Source: Eonycteris spelaea (Eukaryota; Chordata; Mammalia; Chiroptera; Pteropodidae). Taken from it: a stretch of DNA of 64,000 nt. The stretch's first letter is position 1; every line of letters begins with the position of its first letter. Shown here piece after piece: positions 36,688 through 48,190 of this stretch. A program made the position numbers and the translations under genes. The notes beneath the pieces are model-generated. The model saw only the letters and a list, made by a program, of their open reading frames with translations, was not told the origin of the DNA and ran no database searches. The DNA lies in the NCBI GenBank assembly GCA_003508835.1, contig PUFA01000574.1, positions 1 to 64,000 on the forward strand, in the 5' to 3' direction.

Positions 36688-37148
36688 TGTAGAACAAAGA
36701 GAGATTTCTACTGGGATTGTTAACAACCCATTCCCCACACCTATAGAAGGGAAACAGGAAAAACCAAGTCCTTAAGTGGCTGCCCTACACAAAATAAAAT
36801 TGTTCGTTTTCTATGGCTAAAACCATGGGGAACCTAAATTAAAGGCTGGGAACTGTCAGCCAGTGGGCCTTTAACACTACATATTCTTATCTTTTCAAGC
36901 TACATACTCTTCCCCTTCCCCTCCCTCACTGTATGTCTATAGCAAAGGAAATGGGAACCTAAAGAATGACATATAAAATGAATTCCCTCAACACTAGGCC
37001 CCCATTCTCACTGCTTTCCAGGTCTCTCTTGGTCCCTCTCTCATTCTGCCTCTGAGAGGAGACCACACTCTGTCTGTGGAGTATTAGCCCTTTTCTAATA
37101 AACTTTCCTTTTGACTAACTTTGGTGTGTGTGTTGAATTTGTTCTACA
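36688..37148 (+). mobile_element. Solo LTR of an endogenous retrovirus (gamma/ERV1-like)
   Basis: Bounded by a perfect 10-bp inverted repeat, TGTAGAACAA at the left and TTGTTCTACA at the right. A TATA box (ataaaatga context near 36971-36978) lies about 125 nt before an AATAAA signal (near 37097-37102). No gag, pol or env remains nearby. It lies in GNL3L intron 1, antisense to the gene, about 220 bp from exon 2. I see no clear target-site duplication. Confidence 0.75.
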
Positions 37149-37319
37149 CTCTCCACCAAAGAACCCTCTTCTCCGGGTGCAGGATTTGGTCTTCCCCCCA
37201 CCCCAGTCCACCCTGCAACTCAGAGAAATCTTCCCTGTCCTGCATCACTAACAATTAGAGGAACTGGGAGAAGGGGCTATGTTGAGCTTGGGGCCTACTA
37301 TGGCTGAGTCTACACAGCA

Positions 37320-39330
37320 AAGGCAGTCGCACTACCCAAAGGGAGGCTAGGTATAAACCTCTCTTCCTGGGTGGAGTGCTTCAATACATAGGATGAGGTC
37401 CTTGATCCTCAAACCTCTACCCTGTAGTGTTACACACTAGGTAAGAAACTCTCTACACTGAGGTAAGGGGTATACAAGGATGATCTTTCTACATAAGGTA
37501 TTAATAGTAACTCCTTTCTGGAGTAGGGAGTTCTGTGTCTCATCAACCCTGAAAGGAGGGAAAGACAAATCCCTGGAGTCTACTCTGGGGAAAAGAGATC
37601 TCAAACAGGGTTTTTGTTTGTTTGTTTTAAATCTGCCTATGTGGACTGAGGTCAGAGCAAAATCTTGGGGGAGAGGGGAAAATCTGTGCCTGCCTATGTG
37701 GTTGGGGTCTCTTCCTTTGTGACTGAGAGGGACGAGATGCCTTCTGTCCCTCTACTTCAAGGGTGCAGAGGGACTGGGGAAGCTGGCACAGTGGCTGTGT
37801 GCATCCCTGCTGCATGGGAGAGAAGGGAGGGTCTGTGGAGTGGGCCTGATATGCCTGTCTTTACTACAAGATAACATTAGTGTCACACTAACATAGCGGG
37901 GAATCACGCAACTTTGCATGCATGAGGTCTGCATCTTCCCTGCTATGAGTTACTCTAGACCCTTCCATGGGAGATGAGATGAGTATGATGTTTATCTTGT
38001 ATATGGGTTGACGTCAGCAGTGCACTACCATTAAAGGAAATAGAATCTCTGGTTCTCTGCATGGAATGAAAGGCATGACAATGCAGTTCTAAATTCAATG
38101 CACAGGCCCTTACACTTGGCAGGGGGAGTCCTGTGTTTTACACTGGGAAGAAGAGGGGTCCCAGTGTTTTCACCCTGGATGGAAAGAGATCTGAGATCCT
38201 CTACCTTGGGTAAGTGGGGAGCCCATATGCACGTACTGTGGGGTGATCAGTGATGTCACTGCCTCTCAAAACTGCGGGGAGGGGGAGCTGCACCTATCTG
38301 TTCTCTTATAGTCTCTCCTTTGCTACATTTGATGATTCTAAATCCTTGTAGGTGGAGGGGAGGAATGATCTGTGTCTACCTTAAAAGGAGAACAAATCCA
38401 AACCCTGATATAGAGTGCGGAATCTCCTCCTGAGAGCCCCACAAAAGGCAGATGTGACAATCTCTTCGTGGGTTAACGTCTATTGCAGTTTGCTGCAGGG
38501 AATTTGGGGGTCAGGCTTTTATAAATTCAGTAAACCAGTATGTCCCGAAAGGGGAGTCGGGTCTGATTTTCCACAATGGGTACTCACTCTATAGCCTAGG
38601 AGGAGGGGGAAATCTGCATGGTTCTCCGTGGGCTGTAGCTCCTGTCTTCAACCACTGACCGGGATGGGGAGAGGTGATCTACTATCTCTGCAGGAGTGGG
38701 GCGGGGCTTCTGTCAATTACTTAACACGAGGGCCGAAGCAGGGAGGGAAGGAGTTTCCCTCCCAGTTTCTGACCTCCGCTATAGCGGTGGTCGGGGGGGG
38801 GGGGGGAGTGGGGGTGGGAGTGGGAGTGAGGGTGGCGTGGGGGTGGGGGTGGCGGTGGGGTGGCGGTGGGGTGGGGGTGGCGGTGGGGTGGCGGTGGAGG
38901 AGGGGAGTACGGAGAGGGAAATACATCAAGGCCTCTAACCTCCCTAGGAAGAGATGTGTCAAGACGGATGTGTGCCTTAGCGCCGGTATAGGTCTGAGCG
39001 GGCAGCCTTGTGCGGAGGGAGATAGGTCTCTATACAGGTGAGGTCGACGCCTGTCTATACCTACAGTGCGAATGGAACTTCACTATCATGAAAGGAGAAC
39101 ACTCGACGCTCCTCCACACAAGTGGGGTCTTTGACTCTATACAGTGTGTATGGGGTCTACATCTGTCTAAATGGGGTGGGGCCGTGCCCTACTACCCAGC
39201 AAAAGTGCATTTGGGCGCAGGTCCACGTGCAGAGAGATCCCTGCCCTTCATCTAAGCCCTTTACCCTGGAAGACTGCAGGCTCTATTCCAAGGTGGGGGC
39301 GCCTCTGGTTTCACCTCAAATGCATGGCTC
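37320..39330. repeat. Degenerate quasi-tandem region in GNL3L intron 1
   Basis: About 2 kb in which a phrase like ATCTGTGYCTAYCT followed by a G-rich run recurs at irregular spacing, for example near 37629, 37681, 38189, 38367, 38608, 38668, 39029 and 39146. Not a known repeat that I can name. No convincing coding frame. Confidence 0.45.
38793..38907 (+). repeat. G-rich minisatellite (G-quadruplex-prone)
   Basis: A 14-G run (38793-38806) followed by GGGGTGGGAGTGGGAGTGAG-like and GGGGTGGCGGTG-like units to about 38907. Many runs of three to five G on the plus strand, which is the template strand for GNL3L. Confidence 0.9.
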
Positions 39331-39387
39331 TCAGTGCACGGCCAACTGGGTGAACGCTCACTACGAAAAAAGGGAGTCGTCTCTTAC

Positions 39388-39500
39388 CTCCACTTCCGGC
39401 GTGGATCTACGCGAAGAGGTGAGCTGAAAACACTTGGCCCAGAAGCAGCGCGAGCACGGCTAGGCTCCGACTTCCGGATCCCAGTCTTGAGGCACAGGCT
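39388..39500 (-). other. GNL3L: GNL3L exon 1 (5' UTR), approximate 5' end
   Basis: The minus strand contains CCGGAAGTGGAG|gtaaga, a strong donor at 39388/39387, inside a CpG-rich stretch. No other strong minus-strand donor was seen here. The 5' boundary is estimated only. Confidence 0.6.
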
Positions 39501-39620
39501 CCTCCCACCGTGCGCCCCCAGGGGCGGGGCTTGAATTGACTGCTCACTCCTGCCGGTCCCTTCCCCGAGGCGGCGCTGGCTCCGCCTCCCAGCTGTCCCG
39601 TAAGATAATAAAATAGTCAA
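39388..39620 (-). promoter_or_regulatory. GNL3L CpG-rich promoter with ETS and GC-box sites
   Basis: No TATA box. Two ETS-type sites on the minus strand (CCGGAAGT at 39477-39470 and 39399-39392) and a GC box (ggggcggggc, 39521-39530). This is the usual layout of a housekeeping promoter, which suits a ribosome-assembly GTPase. Confidence 0.65.
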
Positions 39621-40040
39621 GACGGAGGAGAAGGGAGGTGGAGATGAGGGAGGGAAGCGGGAGGGGTAAGCGGTGGGTTGATTAGTGTGGCCATATAAAA
39701 TATTTGTAAGCTAGGATCGTCTCTGCGGTCCTCTGCCAGGGCCTGAGTATGTGTGTTCCCAAAACTTAAGAACAGGCGATCACCATGACCGTATGAGACA
39801 AAGGTTGGGTTCTGTGCCTTTGTCTACAATGGAAAATGGCGACGGGCTGGGTGAAAATGGCCGCCTGGGTCACATGTCCTCCGAGTATTTCCCACTTGAA
39901 GTGACTTGGTTAGCTGTTCCAGGCAATCTACCCGGCTTGTAGGGCCCCAGACAAACCCGTAGGCAGCCACTCCAAGCTCTTTTGCTGAAGGTAAGATCCA
40001 TGGCCAGGTCCGGGAGCCGAACAACTGGAAGCCTCTCCCA
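39620..40040 (+). promoter_or_regulatory. Candidate divergent transcript start with YY1-like sites
   Basis: Two AAAATGGC sites (39833-39841 and 39854-39862) of YY1 type lie on the plus strand, followed by a strong donor ttgctgaag|gtaaga at 39990/39991. A short frame of 63 codons overlaps but has no family features. Confidence 0.3.
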
Positions 40041-40975
40041 CCCGTTTGCCTTCTTCCCCGCCTTCTTCCTCCTTCCCTCAGGTCCCCCGGGTCGATGTCT
40101 GCAAAAGGGAGTAAATTTATGTCTCTGGAGTGGGGGGAAATAGGGATTCGTTAGAAACCCATGTTGAGTTCCTGACCTGGCTGGGAAATGGTCTCCTCCT
40201 AAAAACAGTAAATATTAGTCTGAAAATTGTCTTCTTCCTAACAATTTAGTTTGACCCCCTTCTCTTCCTTTAGCCTAAACTTAGGAGTGAGGCCAAGCCC
40301 CTCTCTACCCCAAGGGTACGTTCCTCCACCTGTCCCATAACCAGGCAGAAGATGACACCCTCTGCCTAGTCCTACACATTACATGCTCAGGACTCACTGC
40401 CCTTCCATTGATGGAAGGCTTCCAATCTCTCACCCTAGAGACACACAAAACTCTGGACCCCCAAACCAGCCCTGACCACCTTCACCTTTACCCCTGCATT
40501 AGCAAATTCTTCCTGTTTCTGTAAAACTTAACCCTTGTCACTTCTAAGAATTTTACCATCTGAGTTAGAAACCCAAGGCACTTTGTCGAACTTATCACTT
40601 AGTACTGTATCATGGCTGTATCGCCACAGAAGAGAATGAACTCTCTAAGACTAGGTGCCATATATCTTCGATCCCTCAACAAGAACCAGCACAAGACTGG
40701 CATAAGGCAGGCTTCAGCAAATGTTTGTTAAATGGGTGAAATTATAGGCCTGCACCACAAATCAATGGGAAATGAACGTTTTAGTAGCTAGCATTGGGAA
40801 TTTTGGCTCACAATAAGAAGAAAATAAAACTGGATCCCTACTTATTTTCACATAAGAGAATAGAGAATATCTTTGTGACCTAGGACAGGGATGGACTTTT
40901 TAAACGAAGTCCCAAATGCACAAACTATAAAGAGAAAAAAATTGTAATGAAATCTTTGGTAGAAGGGAAAATTGG
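40041..40975. other. Intergenic sequence, nothing recognised
   Basis: Unique-looking sequence between GNL3L and FGD1. A weak L2-like 3' phrase occurs near 40.6-40.73 kb (tctctaagactaggtgccat). No gene. Confidence 0.5.
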
Positions 40976-40979
40976 TTTT

Positions 40980-41039
40980 ACTCCTTTAGGAAACAATTAG
41001 GAAGTATCCAGAATAGCTGAAGATGGCCCTAGGACCAAG

Positions 41040-41085
<46 letters not shown>

Positions 41086-41690
41086 CTATGTATGTCTGTA
41101 TATACGTATGTATAAATATATGTCTTCCCATAAACTTTAAGTCCTAGAGAAATTCTTGTACATACATGCACAAGGAGGCAAGTGCAAGAATATTCATTGC
41201 AGAACTGTTTATAATAGAGAAAAAAATCTAAACAATCTGAAAGTTCACCAAGAGAATTAATTAATAGTGGTACAGCCCTACAGCGGAGTACTATACAGCA
41301 CTGAAAAATGAACCAGCATTGCATGCATCAACCCAGATAAATTTCAAAAACATAATGCTAAGATAAAATGCAAGTCATAGAAGGATACATTGAGTATGAG
41401 ACCACTTACTTATATAAATTTTTAAAATCTGGAAAACTGCACTTTTATTTATAAATTATATAGCTATATAAATAATATTTTTTTAAAAAGTGAATTAAAT
41501 ATCAAATGCAGAATAGTGATTACCTCTGGGGAAGAAAACAAAGGAACAGAATGAGAGAAATACACAGGGGACTTCAACTGTTTAATAGTTTTATCTGGGT
41601 AGTGGATCCATGAGTGGATTACATTATTCTCTGTACTTATATGCATGTCTGAAAATTTTTATAATTTTTTTTAGAAAGACTTTGATGGTC
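40980..41690 (+). mobile_element. Old L1 ORF2 C-terminal fragment
   Basis: Text such as aatattcattgcagaactgt and ggtacagccctacagcggag is the decayed C-terminal end of L1 ORF2, interrupted by a CA repeat. Confidence 0.6.
41045..41084 (+). repeat. (CA)n microsatellite
   Basis: About 20 uninterrupted CA units. Confidence 0.95.
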
Positions 41691-41724
41691 TACAACAAAA
41701 TTAATGGTGGTTAAATCTACATCA

Positions 41725-41885
41725 GTGATTCTCAAACTTTGGCCAGCAATAGAATCACTGGGAGGGCTTGTTAAAACACTGATTGCTGGGCCCCCCAGCC
41801 AGAGTTGTGTTTCAGTAAGTCTGATGATGAAGCTGCGCCTGGTGGTGCTGCTAGTCCAGGTACCACATTTTGAGTACTGGCAGAA
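41725..41885 (-). mobile_element. MER5-type hAT-Charlie element
   Basis: cagtgattctcaaactttgg, gggcttgttaaaacactgat, tgctgggccccccagccaga are the expected MER5 blocks. Confidence 0.8.
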
Positions 41886-42079
41886 AATGAGATTATCAGT
41901 GAATTAGTTTTCTTCATTGTGCTTTTCTGTGTTCTGCGTTTTTGCTATTTTTTAAATTCACTTTCATCTCTACTTTCCACTCATTTCTCTCATGTATACA
42001 ACCATTCTAAAATGTTTTCTGTATACCTTTTATTTATATGTGTTCTTGAAAAATATGTATTGTTTTATGGGTGTATTTT

Positions 42080-42735
42080 CCCCAGAATATTTATTTTTCA
42101 ATGTTTCAAAATTCAGAACAGTTGAAAGAATAGTACAATGAAAGACCATTTACCCTTAACATTTTGCCAAATTTGGTCTACTTTATATGTGTATGTATAC
42201 ATTTCCTTTTTTGATGAACCAATGAAAAGTTTCAGACAGTATAACACTTCACCCCTACATACTTCAGCACACATCTGTTAGAATGAGGACATTATCTTAC
42301 ATAACCACAGTACCATTATCACACCTAAGAAAATTCAACAATAATTCAATAATACCATCAAAGATACCCTATATTCAAATTTTACATTTGTGCCCAAAAT
42401 ATTTTTTTTAGCCCAGGATCTAATCAAGGTTTATACATCATGTTTGTTTGTTTGTTCTATCACTTAAACCTCTTTTAATCTAAAATAGTACCCCTATATA
42501 TCTTTATGTTTTATATTACACTAATATTCTTTTTACAAGTTTCTTGTAGAATGCTGTGCGTTCTGGATTCATCTGCTCTTTCCACATGATTAAATTCAGG
42601 TTAAATGTTTTCAGCAGTAATGGTACATATGGGATATTGTTTACTTCATATTGTATCACCTCATGAGGCACCTCCTCAGGTTGCCCCATGATGAATGCTT
42701 TGTATGTGTGCATTTTTATTTTATGTAAATGATAT
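42080..42735 (-). mobile_element. Old L1ME-type fragment, reverse
   Basis: The plus strand carries the recognisable block acacttcacccctacatact, cttacataaccacagtacca, cccaggatctaatcaaggtt, then gcctcatgaggcacctcctc style. Typical of reverse old L1 3' ends. Confidence 0.6.
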
Positions 42736-42739
42736 CTCA

Positions 42740-44960
42740 TTCTGTTTCTTAACTTTTTTTCATTCAGCCATGTGTTTTTAAAGTCTATCCATATTGCAGT
42801 GTATACAACTAATCCATTGCTTCTAACTGCTCATGCTAACCACGGTATGCCTTCACCACATTTTCCCTGAATATTCCCAGCGGGATTGCCTCCTACTCCC
42901 CCATTCCACAAATAATACTGTGATGAACAGCCTTGCACAAGTCCCCTTAATGACCTATACGAGAATTTCCTTTGGAACATACACCCAGGAGCACAATGAT
43001 TACATCATAAAGTGTGTGTATACTTAGTTTGACTGAGAACACTAATACTGCTAGATGGTTCTCTGGGATGGCTACACTAGTCTATAGTTTCACCATCAGT
43101 GTACAAAGATTCCTATACCCCTTCATCCTCACTAACACTTGATCTTTTCCAGCTTTCTAGTTTTCGCCAGTCTAATAGCTACAAAGTAATATTTTGTTTT
43201 AGTTTGTGTTTATCTAATTACTAATGAACTTTCGAGCATCTCTTTGTATGTGTCTTAAATGCATCTTCTGTAAATTGCCTGGTTGTATAGTTGGCCCATT
43301 TTTTCTATTGGGGTTCTTCTTTCCTGTTGATTTGCTAGAGTTCCTTTAATGGTCTAGCTACTAGTCCCCTGTCAGTTTCAGACATTGTGAATATTCTCTC
43401 CCTCTCTTAACTTTGCCCGTGACAGCCTTCTTTGAAAAGAAATCATTAATTTTAATGTAATCACATTCATCAAATTTTTGCTTTATGGTTTTTGGTTTGG
43501 CGGGTATTTAAAAAGTAGTTTCCTCCCCTGGGCTCACAAAGATGTTCTACTTTTTTCTATTAACTTTAGAGTATACCTTTCACCTTTAGGTTTTAATCCA
43601 TCTAGAATCCACTCTCATATGAGGTGATAGATAGGTAGGGATACAATTTTATTTTTTCCATATACTGAGGTACATTTCCCACCATCAAATACAAACAGTC
43701 CTTTTTTTCAATGATTTGTCATGCCACCTTTGCCATATATTATGATGCACACGCACATGCACACTCACACATGTCTGTTTCATTTCTTGCGCTAATACCA
43801 CCTCGTTTTTAATATTTTACAATGTATCTTAACATCTGATAGGTCAAGTCCCTCTTCTTTAATCTTTTTTTAGGGTGGTCTTAGCCATTTCTCCATATAA
43901 ATTTGAAAAAGAGTTTATCAAGCTCTTCAAAAATCCAATTGGAGTGTTGATAAGGATCATAATGAATTTATAGATTATTTGGGGGAGTTGACATAATCAA
44001 AATATTAACTCCTCCTATCCAAGGGCATGGAATATCTCCTCAGTTCAGTTCACCTTCTATCTATATTCTTTATTAAGAATTGAAAGTTTCTCTTTAGAAT
44101 TGTTGTGTTTTTACTAATTTAATTCCTAATTGCTTTATAGTTTTTGTTACTATTCTGAATATTTTATTTTTATTTATTTTTAATATCTAATACACATACA
44201 CTTTGAATATCAAAACTATATAAAATTATACTTTGAGAAGTGTCACTCTTGTCCCTTCTACTGTTGTCACCACACCTCCGCAGTTACCAGTTTTATTAGG
44301 TTATTTTGTATTCTTTCAGTGTTTCTTTCTTATCCAAATGGTGATGTACTATATATATTGTTATATATGTTACTCTTTTCACTTAATGATATTTCTTGAA
44401 GATCTTTCCATATCAGAGCATTAGAAAGTGTTCAGTACACAGAAAGTCAGTGTATGGAAGTAGATCAAGTACTTCCTCAAAATGTTATGTGAATGTACAA
44501 TATTTTATTTAATGACGACAGTCCCCTATTGATGGATACTTCGGTATTACACATGATGCCGCAATGATTAGACATTTCATACATATGCAAATATTTCTGT
44601 GGATAAATTCCAAGAATTCCATTTGTAACTTTGGTGGATATTGCCAAAATTTTCCTCCATAGGTATACTATTTTGCACTTACCATGCATGTATGAGGTTA
44701 TTTGTTTTGCCACAGTCTCTTCAGCAAAGCACTTCCTCTATTTTTCTGTTGAGTTATTGGCCTTTCCTTGATTTCTAGAACCTTCTTGTATAATTAGAGA
44801 GATTAGACCTTTGTGAATGATACCAGTTGTCAGTATTTTTTCCCAGTTTATCATTCTTTTGACTTTGCTAATGATTTTTTTTCCAAACTTTATTTTCATG
44901 TAAACAAATTTATCTTTTCATTTATGGATTCTAGAGTATGAGTGGTAGTTTTGTGATAGA
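42740..44960 (-). mobile_element. Decayed LINE-1 ORF2/3' fragments, reverse
   Basis: The T-rich plus strand reads in reverse as L1 ORF2 C-terminal text (tctaatagctacaaagtaat, ttgcccgtgacagccttctt, ttgtcatgccacctttgcca). Several copies may be joined. No gene. Confidence 0.65.
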
Positions 44961-44964
44961 TTGC

Positions 44965-45400
44965 ATTAATGACCCCAATTTTTCATGGGTCTCTGTGTCC
45001 ACACCCTTTGGTAGTACCCTCTCATACTGACTCTGAGTTTGGCCATATAACGTGCTTTAACCAACAGGATGGTAGCAAACTTGGTATAAGCAGAGACTTG
45101 AAAAAGCTCTTACATATTCTGCTTCTTCTCTTGGACTCCTGCTTCTGCTTCAAGAACATACTCAGGCTAGCCTGTTGGAGAGATGTGAGACACATGTAGA
45201 AATGAGTCTGGTCCTCCCAGCCAAGGTGTCCTATAGCAGCCATCCTCAAGCCAAGCCACCAACATAGTGCAGACACATGAGCTAGCCCATTTGAGAGCAA
45301 CAGAGCCTAATCCAGATCATAGAACCTCCCAACTGACCCATAGACTCTTAAGTTTTGGTACATAAATATTAATTTGTCTTTTACAGAGCATTATTGTGGC
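44965..45400 (+). mobile_element. MLT1-type MaLR LTR
   Basis: Typical blocks in order: ctcatactgactctgagttt, ggccatataacgtgctttaa, ccaacaggatggtagcaaac, caggctagcctgttggagag, gcagacacatgagctagccc. ERVL-MaLR solo LTR, no internal genes. Confidence 0.8.
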
Positions 45401-45671
45401 AATAGTCCCCCATCATTATTCTTCCTTTTCAGAGATATCCTGGCTGTGTTTGTGATTTTTCCATTGGAACTTGAATTCAGCTTGTCTAGTTTTAGAAAAA
45501 GAAACAATGGTATTTTAATGAGCTTATATTAGATTTATAAATTAGTTTGACCTCTTCATAATTTTGAGTCTTCCTATTTAAGAATGCGGGATGTCTTTCA
45601 AGTTGTTCCTTCAGAGTGTTATTTTTCTCATAAAGGTTGTAGATATTTCTCATTAAGTTTGTTTCTAGGTA

Positions 45672-46022
45672 TTTGCTATAGACTGAATGTTTGCTCCCCA
45701 AATTCATATATTGAAACTTAATTCCCAATGTGATGATAATTGGAGGTGGGGACTTTGGGAGGTGATTAGGTCATCAGGGTGGAGCCCTCATGAATGAGAT
45801 TAGAGAAGCCCCAGAGAGTTCCCTTGCCCCTTCCACCATGTGAGGACACAGCTGTAAGATGGCCATCTGTGATCAGGAAACAGGCTTTCAACCAACACCT
45901 AATCTGCACATGCATTGATCTTGGACTTCCCAGCCTCTAGAACTGTGAGAAATAAATTTCTATTGTTTATAAGACACCCAATCTATGGTATTCTGTTATA
46001 GCAGCCCCAACAGACGAAGACA
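45672..46022 (+). mobile_element. MST-type MaLR LTR
   Basis: Typical blocks in order: tagactgaatgtttgctccc, ggtggggactttgggaggtg, ggtggagccctcatgaatga, gatcttggacttcccagcct, aactgtgagaaataaatttc. ERVL-MaLR solo LTR, inserted in reverse L1 sequence. Confidence 0.88.
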
Positions 46023-46024
46023 GT

Positions 46025-47870
46025 ATTTTATCATTTTTGTTGCTCTAATAAATGCAGCCTTCTCTTCCATGATTTCTATATATTAATTTTATATACTGCT
46101 GCCTTACTGAATTATCTTGTTTGTTGTAGTTTCTGATTGGTTTGCTTGGGTTTTCTGGCTATACAATCTTATCCATAAATAATGATAGTCTTACTTCCTC
46201 CATTCTAGTTGTATACTTCTTATTTCTTTCTCTTTTCTAATTACAATGTTTCCTACCTCCAATACAATGTTAAATTGTAGTGGAGAGAGTATATGCCCTT
46301 ACCTGGTTTCTGATTTAGCACATGAATGTTGCTAGTGTTTCCTGGTTAAGTAAAATGCTGGACTGCTAGATTTTGGGACATGTGAAAACGTGCACACACA
46401 CGTAATTATATCGAGGGAGAAGCCAAATATTCCTCTTTCATTGAATGTTTTTATTAAGAATGGATGTTGAATTTTGTCAAATGATTCCTTGGCATCTCTG
46501 AAAATCTTAATTTTCTCCTTAGATTTAATAATATGTTAGATTTTATTGATAGGTTTCCTAACCTATTGGGTGATTCTTGCATTCCTGGAATAAACTACAG
46601 TTATGGATTCTGTTTGCTAATTTTTTATGTAAGATTTTTGCATTGATATTCATAAGTGAGGATTGGTCTACATCATTTTCTTTTTCATATGGAATCTTTG
46701 TCAGATCTCAGTATCAATATTTTCCTTTCATAAAAAGAATTTGAAAGTGTATTTTTTTATCTAGGCTTGAGAAAATGAAAATAGCTTTAAAATTATCTGT
46801 TTTTAAGTGTTAGTATACTTCCCCTGTGGAAGCATCATGGTCTGGTGCTTTTGGGGGAAAGTAGATCTTTATAACGTTATTTCTTCCTTGGAAATCGGTC
46901 TATATGGACTTTTCTCTTTTAGCGTCAGTTTTGGTAAATTACATTTCCTAGGATGTTTTCCATTTCTTCCAGATCTTTACAACAATTTGCATGGAGTTGT
47001 ACGAGGAAGTCTTTTATGATGTTTAAAATGACCTCTTACTATGGCTTTGACCAGCTCTATATTTCCTAATTTGTATATTTGTGCTTTCTCATTTTCTTGA
47101 TTATGTTATTTAATGGCTTATATATTTTTTTCACAGAATCGGCTCATCTATTTATTAGTTGTACTATCACCTGTTTTCTAACTCTTTTATTTGAGCTTTT
47201 CTCTTCATTATTTCTTTCCTTCTGTTCCTCTTACATTTATTTTGTTTTCCTTTCTCTAACTTTTTGAGATGGATGCTTGTTCATTTAATTTTTCTCTCAT
47301 TTTTAATATAAGTATTTTAAGGATGTGAACTTTCCTCTGACCACTGCTTTATCTGTAGCTATAGATTCTGATATGTAGCGTTTTCATTATCATTATTGTC
47401 TAGAAATTCAGCAGTTTTAGTTTGGGTTTCCTCTTTGACCCAAGAATTGTTCAATAGAGCGTTTTTGACATATTCAGATGGACGATCCATTTTACATTGA
47501 TTTCTAGTTTTATCCAGTTGTGATTAGAAAACATTGTATTAATCCTACTTTTCGAAATTTGTTGAGATTTTTTTCATGGCCTAACATTGATTTTGTTGTT
47601 TAGGTTTTTTATATTCTTACTGGGGTTTTTTTATTGTTGTTCATTTGACCTATTCTGGAATAAGGTGAGGTAAATTTCTCCTGTCTTTATTCTGTTTTAA
47701 TCTATTATTTAGTTCTCCTTGTATCTCTTAATATTTCAGCTTTAAGAAAGTTGCTGTTATTTGATACAAATATAGCCATAACTTTACATTTTCATTTTGA
47801 ATCATTGCCAGTGTTGTCTCAATTAATGCTTTTTTTGTAATAAGCTTTGTAGTTTGGATTAATTTTAGAT
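46025..47870 (-). mobile_element. Decayed LINE-1 ORF2, reverse
   Basis: T-rich reverse L1: ttgtctggtttctg-like text at 46.30 kb, ttcttgcattcctggaataa, ttccttggaaatcggtctat, tttctctgaccactgctt-like text. No intact frame. Confidence 0.7.
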
Positions 47871-48190
47871 TTACAGAACAGTTGCAAAAATATACCCTTA
47901 ACCTAGTTGCCCCTCATGTGAATATCTTATATGACTTCTTCATTTGTCAAAACTAAGAGATTAGCATTGGTATATTGCTATACTAAACTCCAGATTTTAT
48001 TCAGATTTTATCAGCTTTTCCACTAATACCCCTTTTCTGTTCCAGTCTCCAATCCAGGATCCCACATTGAGATTAGTCATCATGTCTCCTGCAATCTGTG
48101 ACAGTCCTTCAGTCTTTCCTTGTTTTTCATGACCTAGACAGTCAATTAATGCTTTCCATTCTGAGTTTTTAACTGTCTGATAATTAAGAT
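47871..48190 (-). mobile_element. Old L1ME-type fragment, reverse, nested
   Basis: agatttacagaacagttgca, cagtctccaatccaggatcc, tcatcatgtctcctgcaatc. Same class as the fragment at 42.08-42.73 kb. Confidence 0.6.

Noticed and set aside
38628..39041. 137-codon Gly/Val-rich open frame
   Set aside because: It is the G-rich minisatellite translated; the reverse frame gives Pro/His/Thr repeats in the same way.
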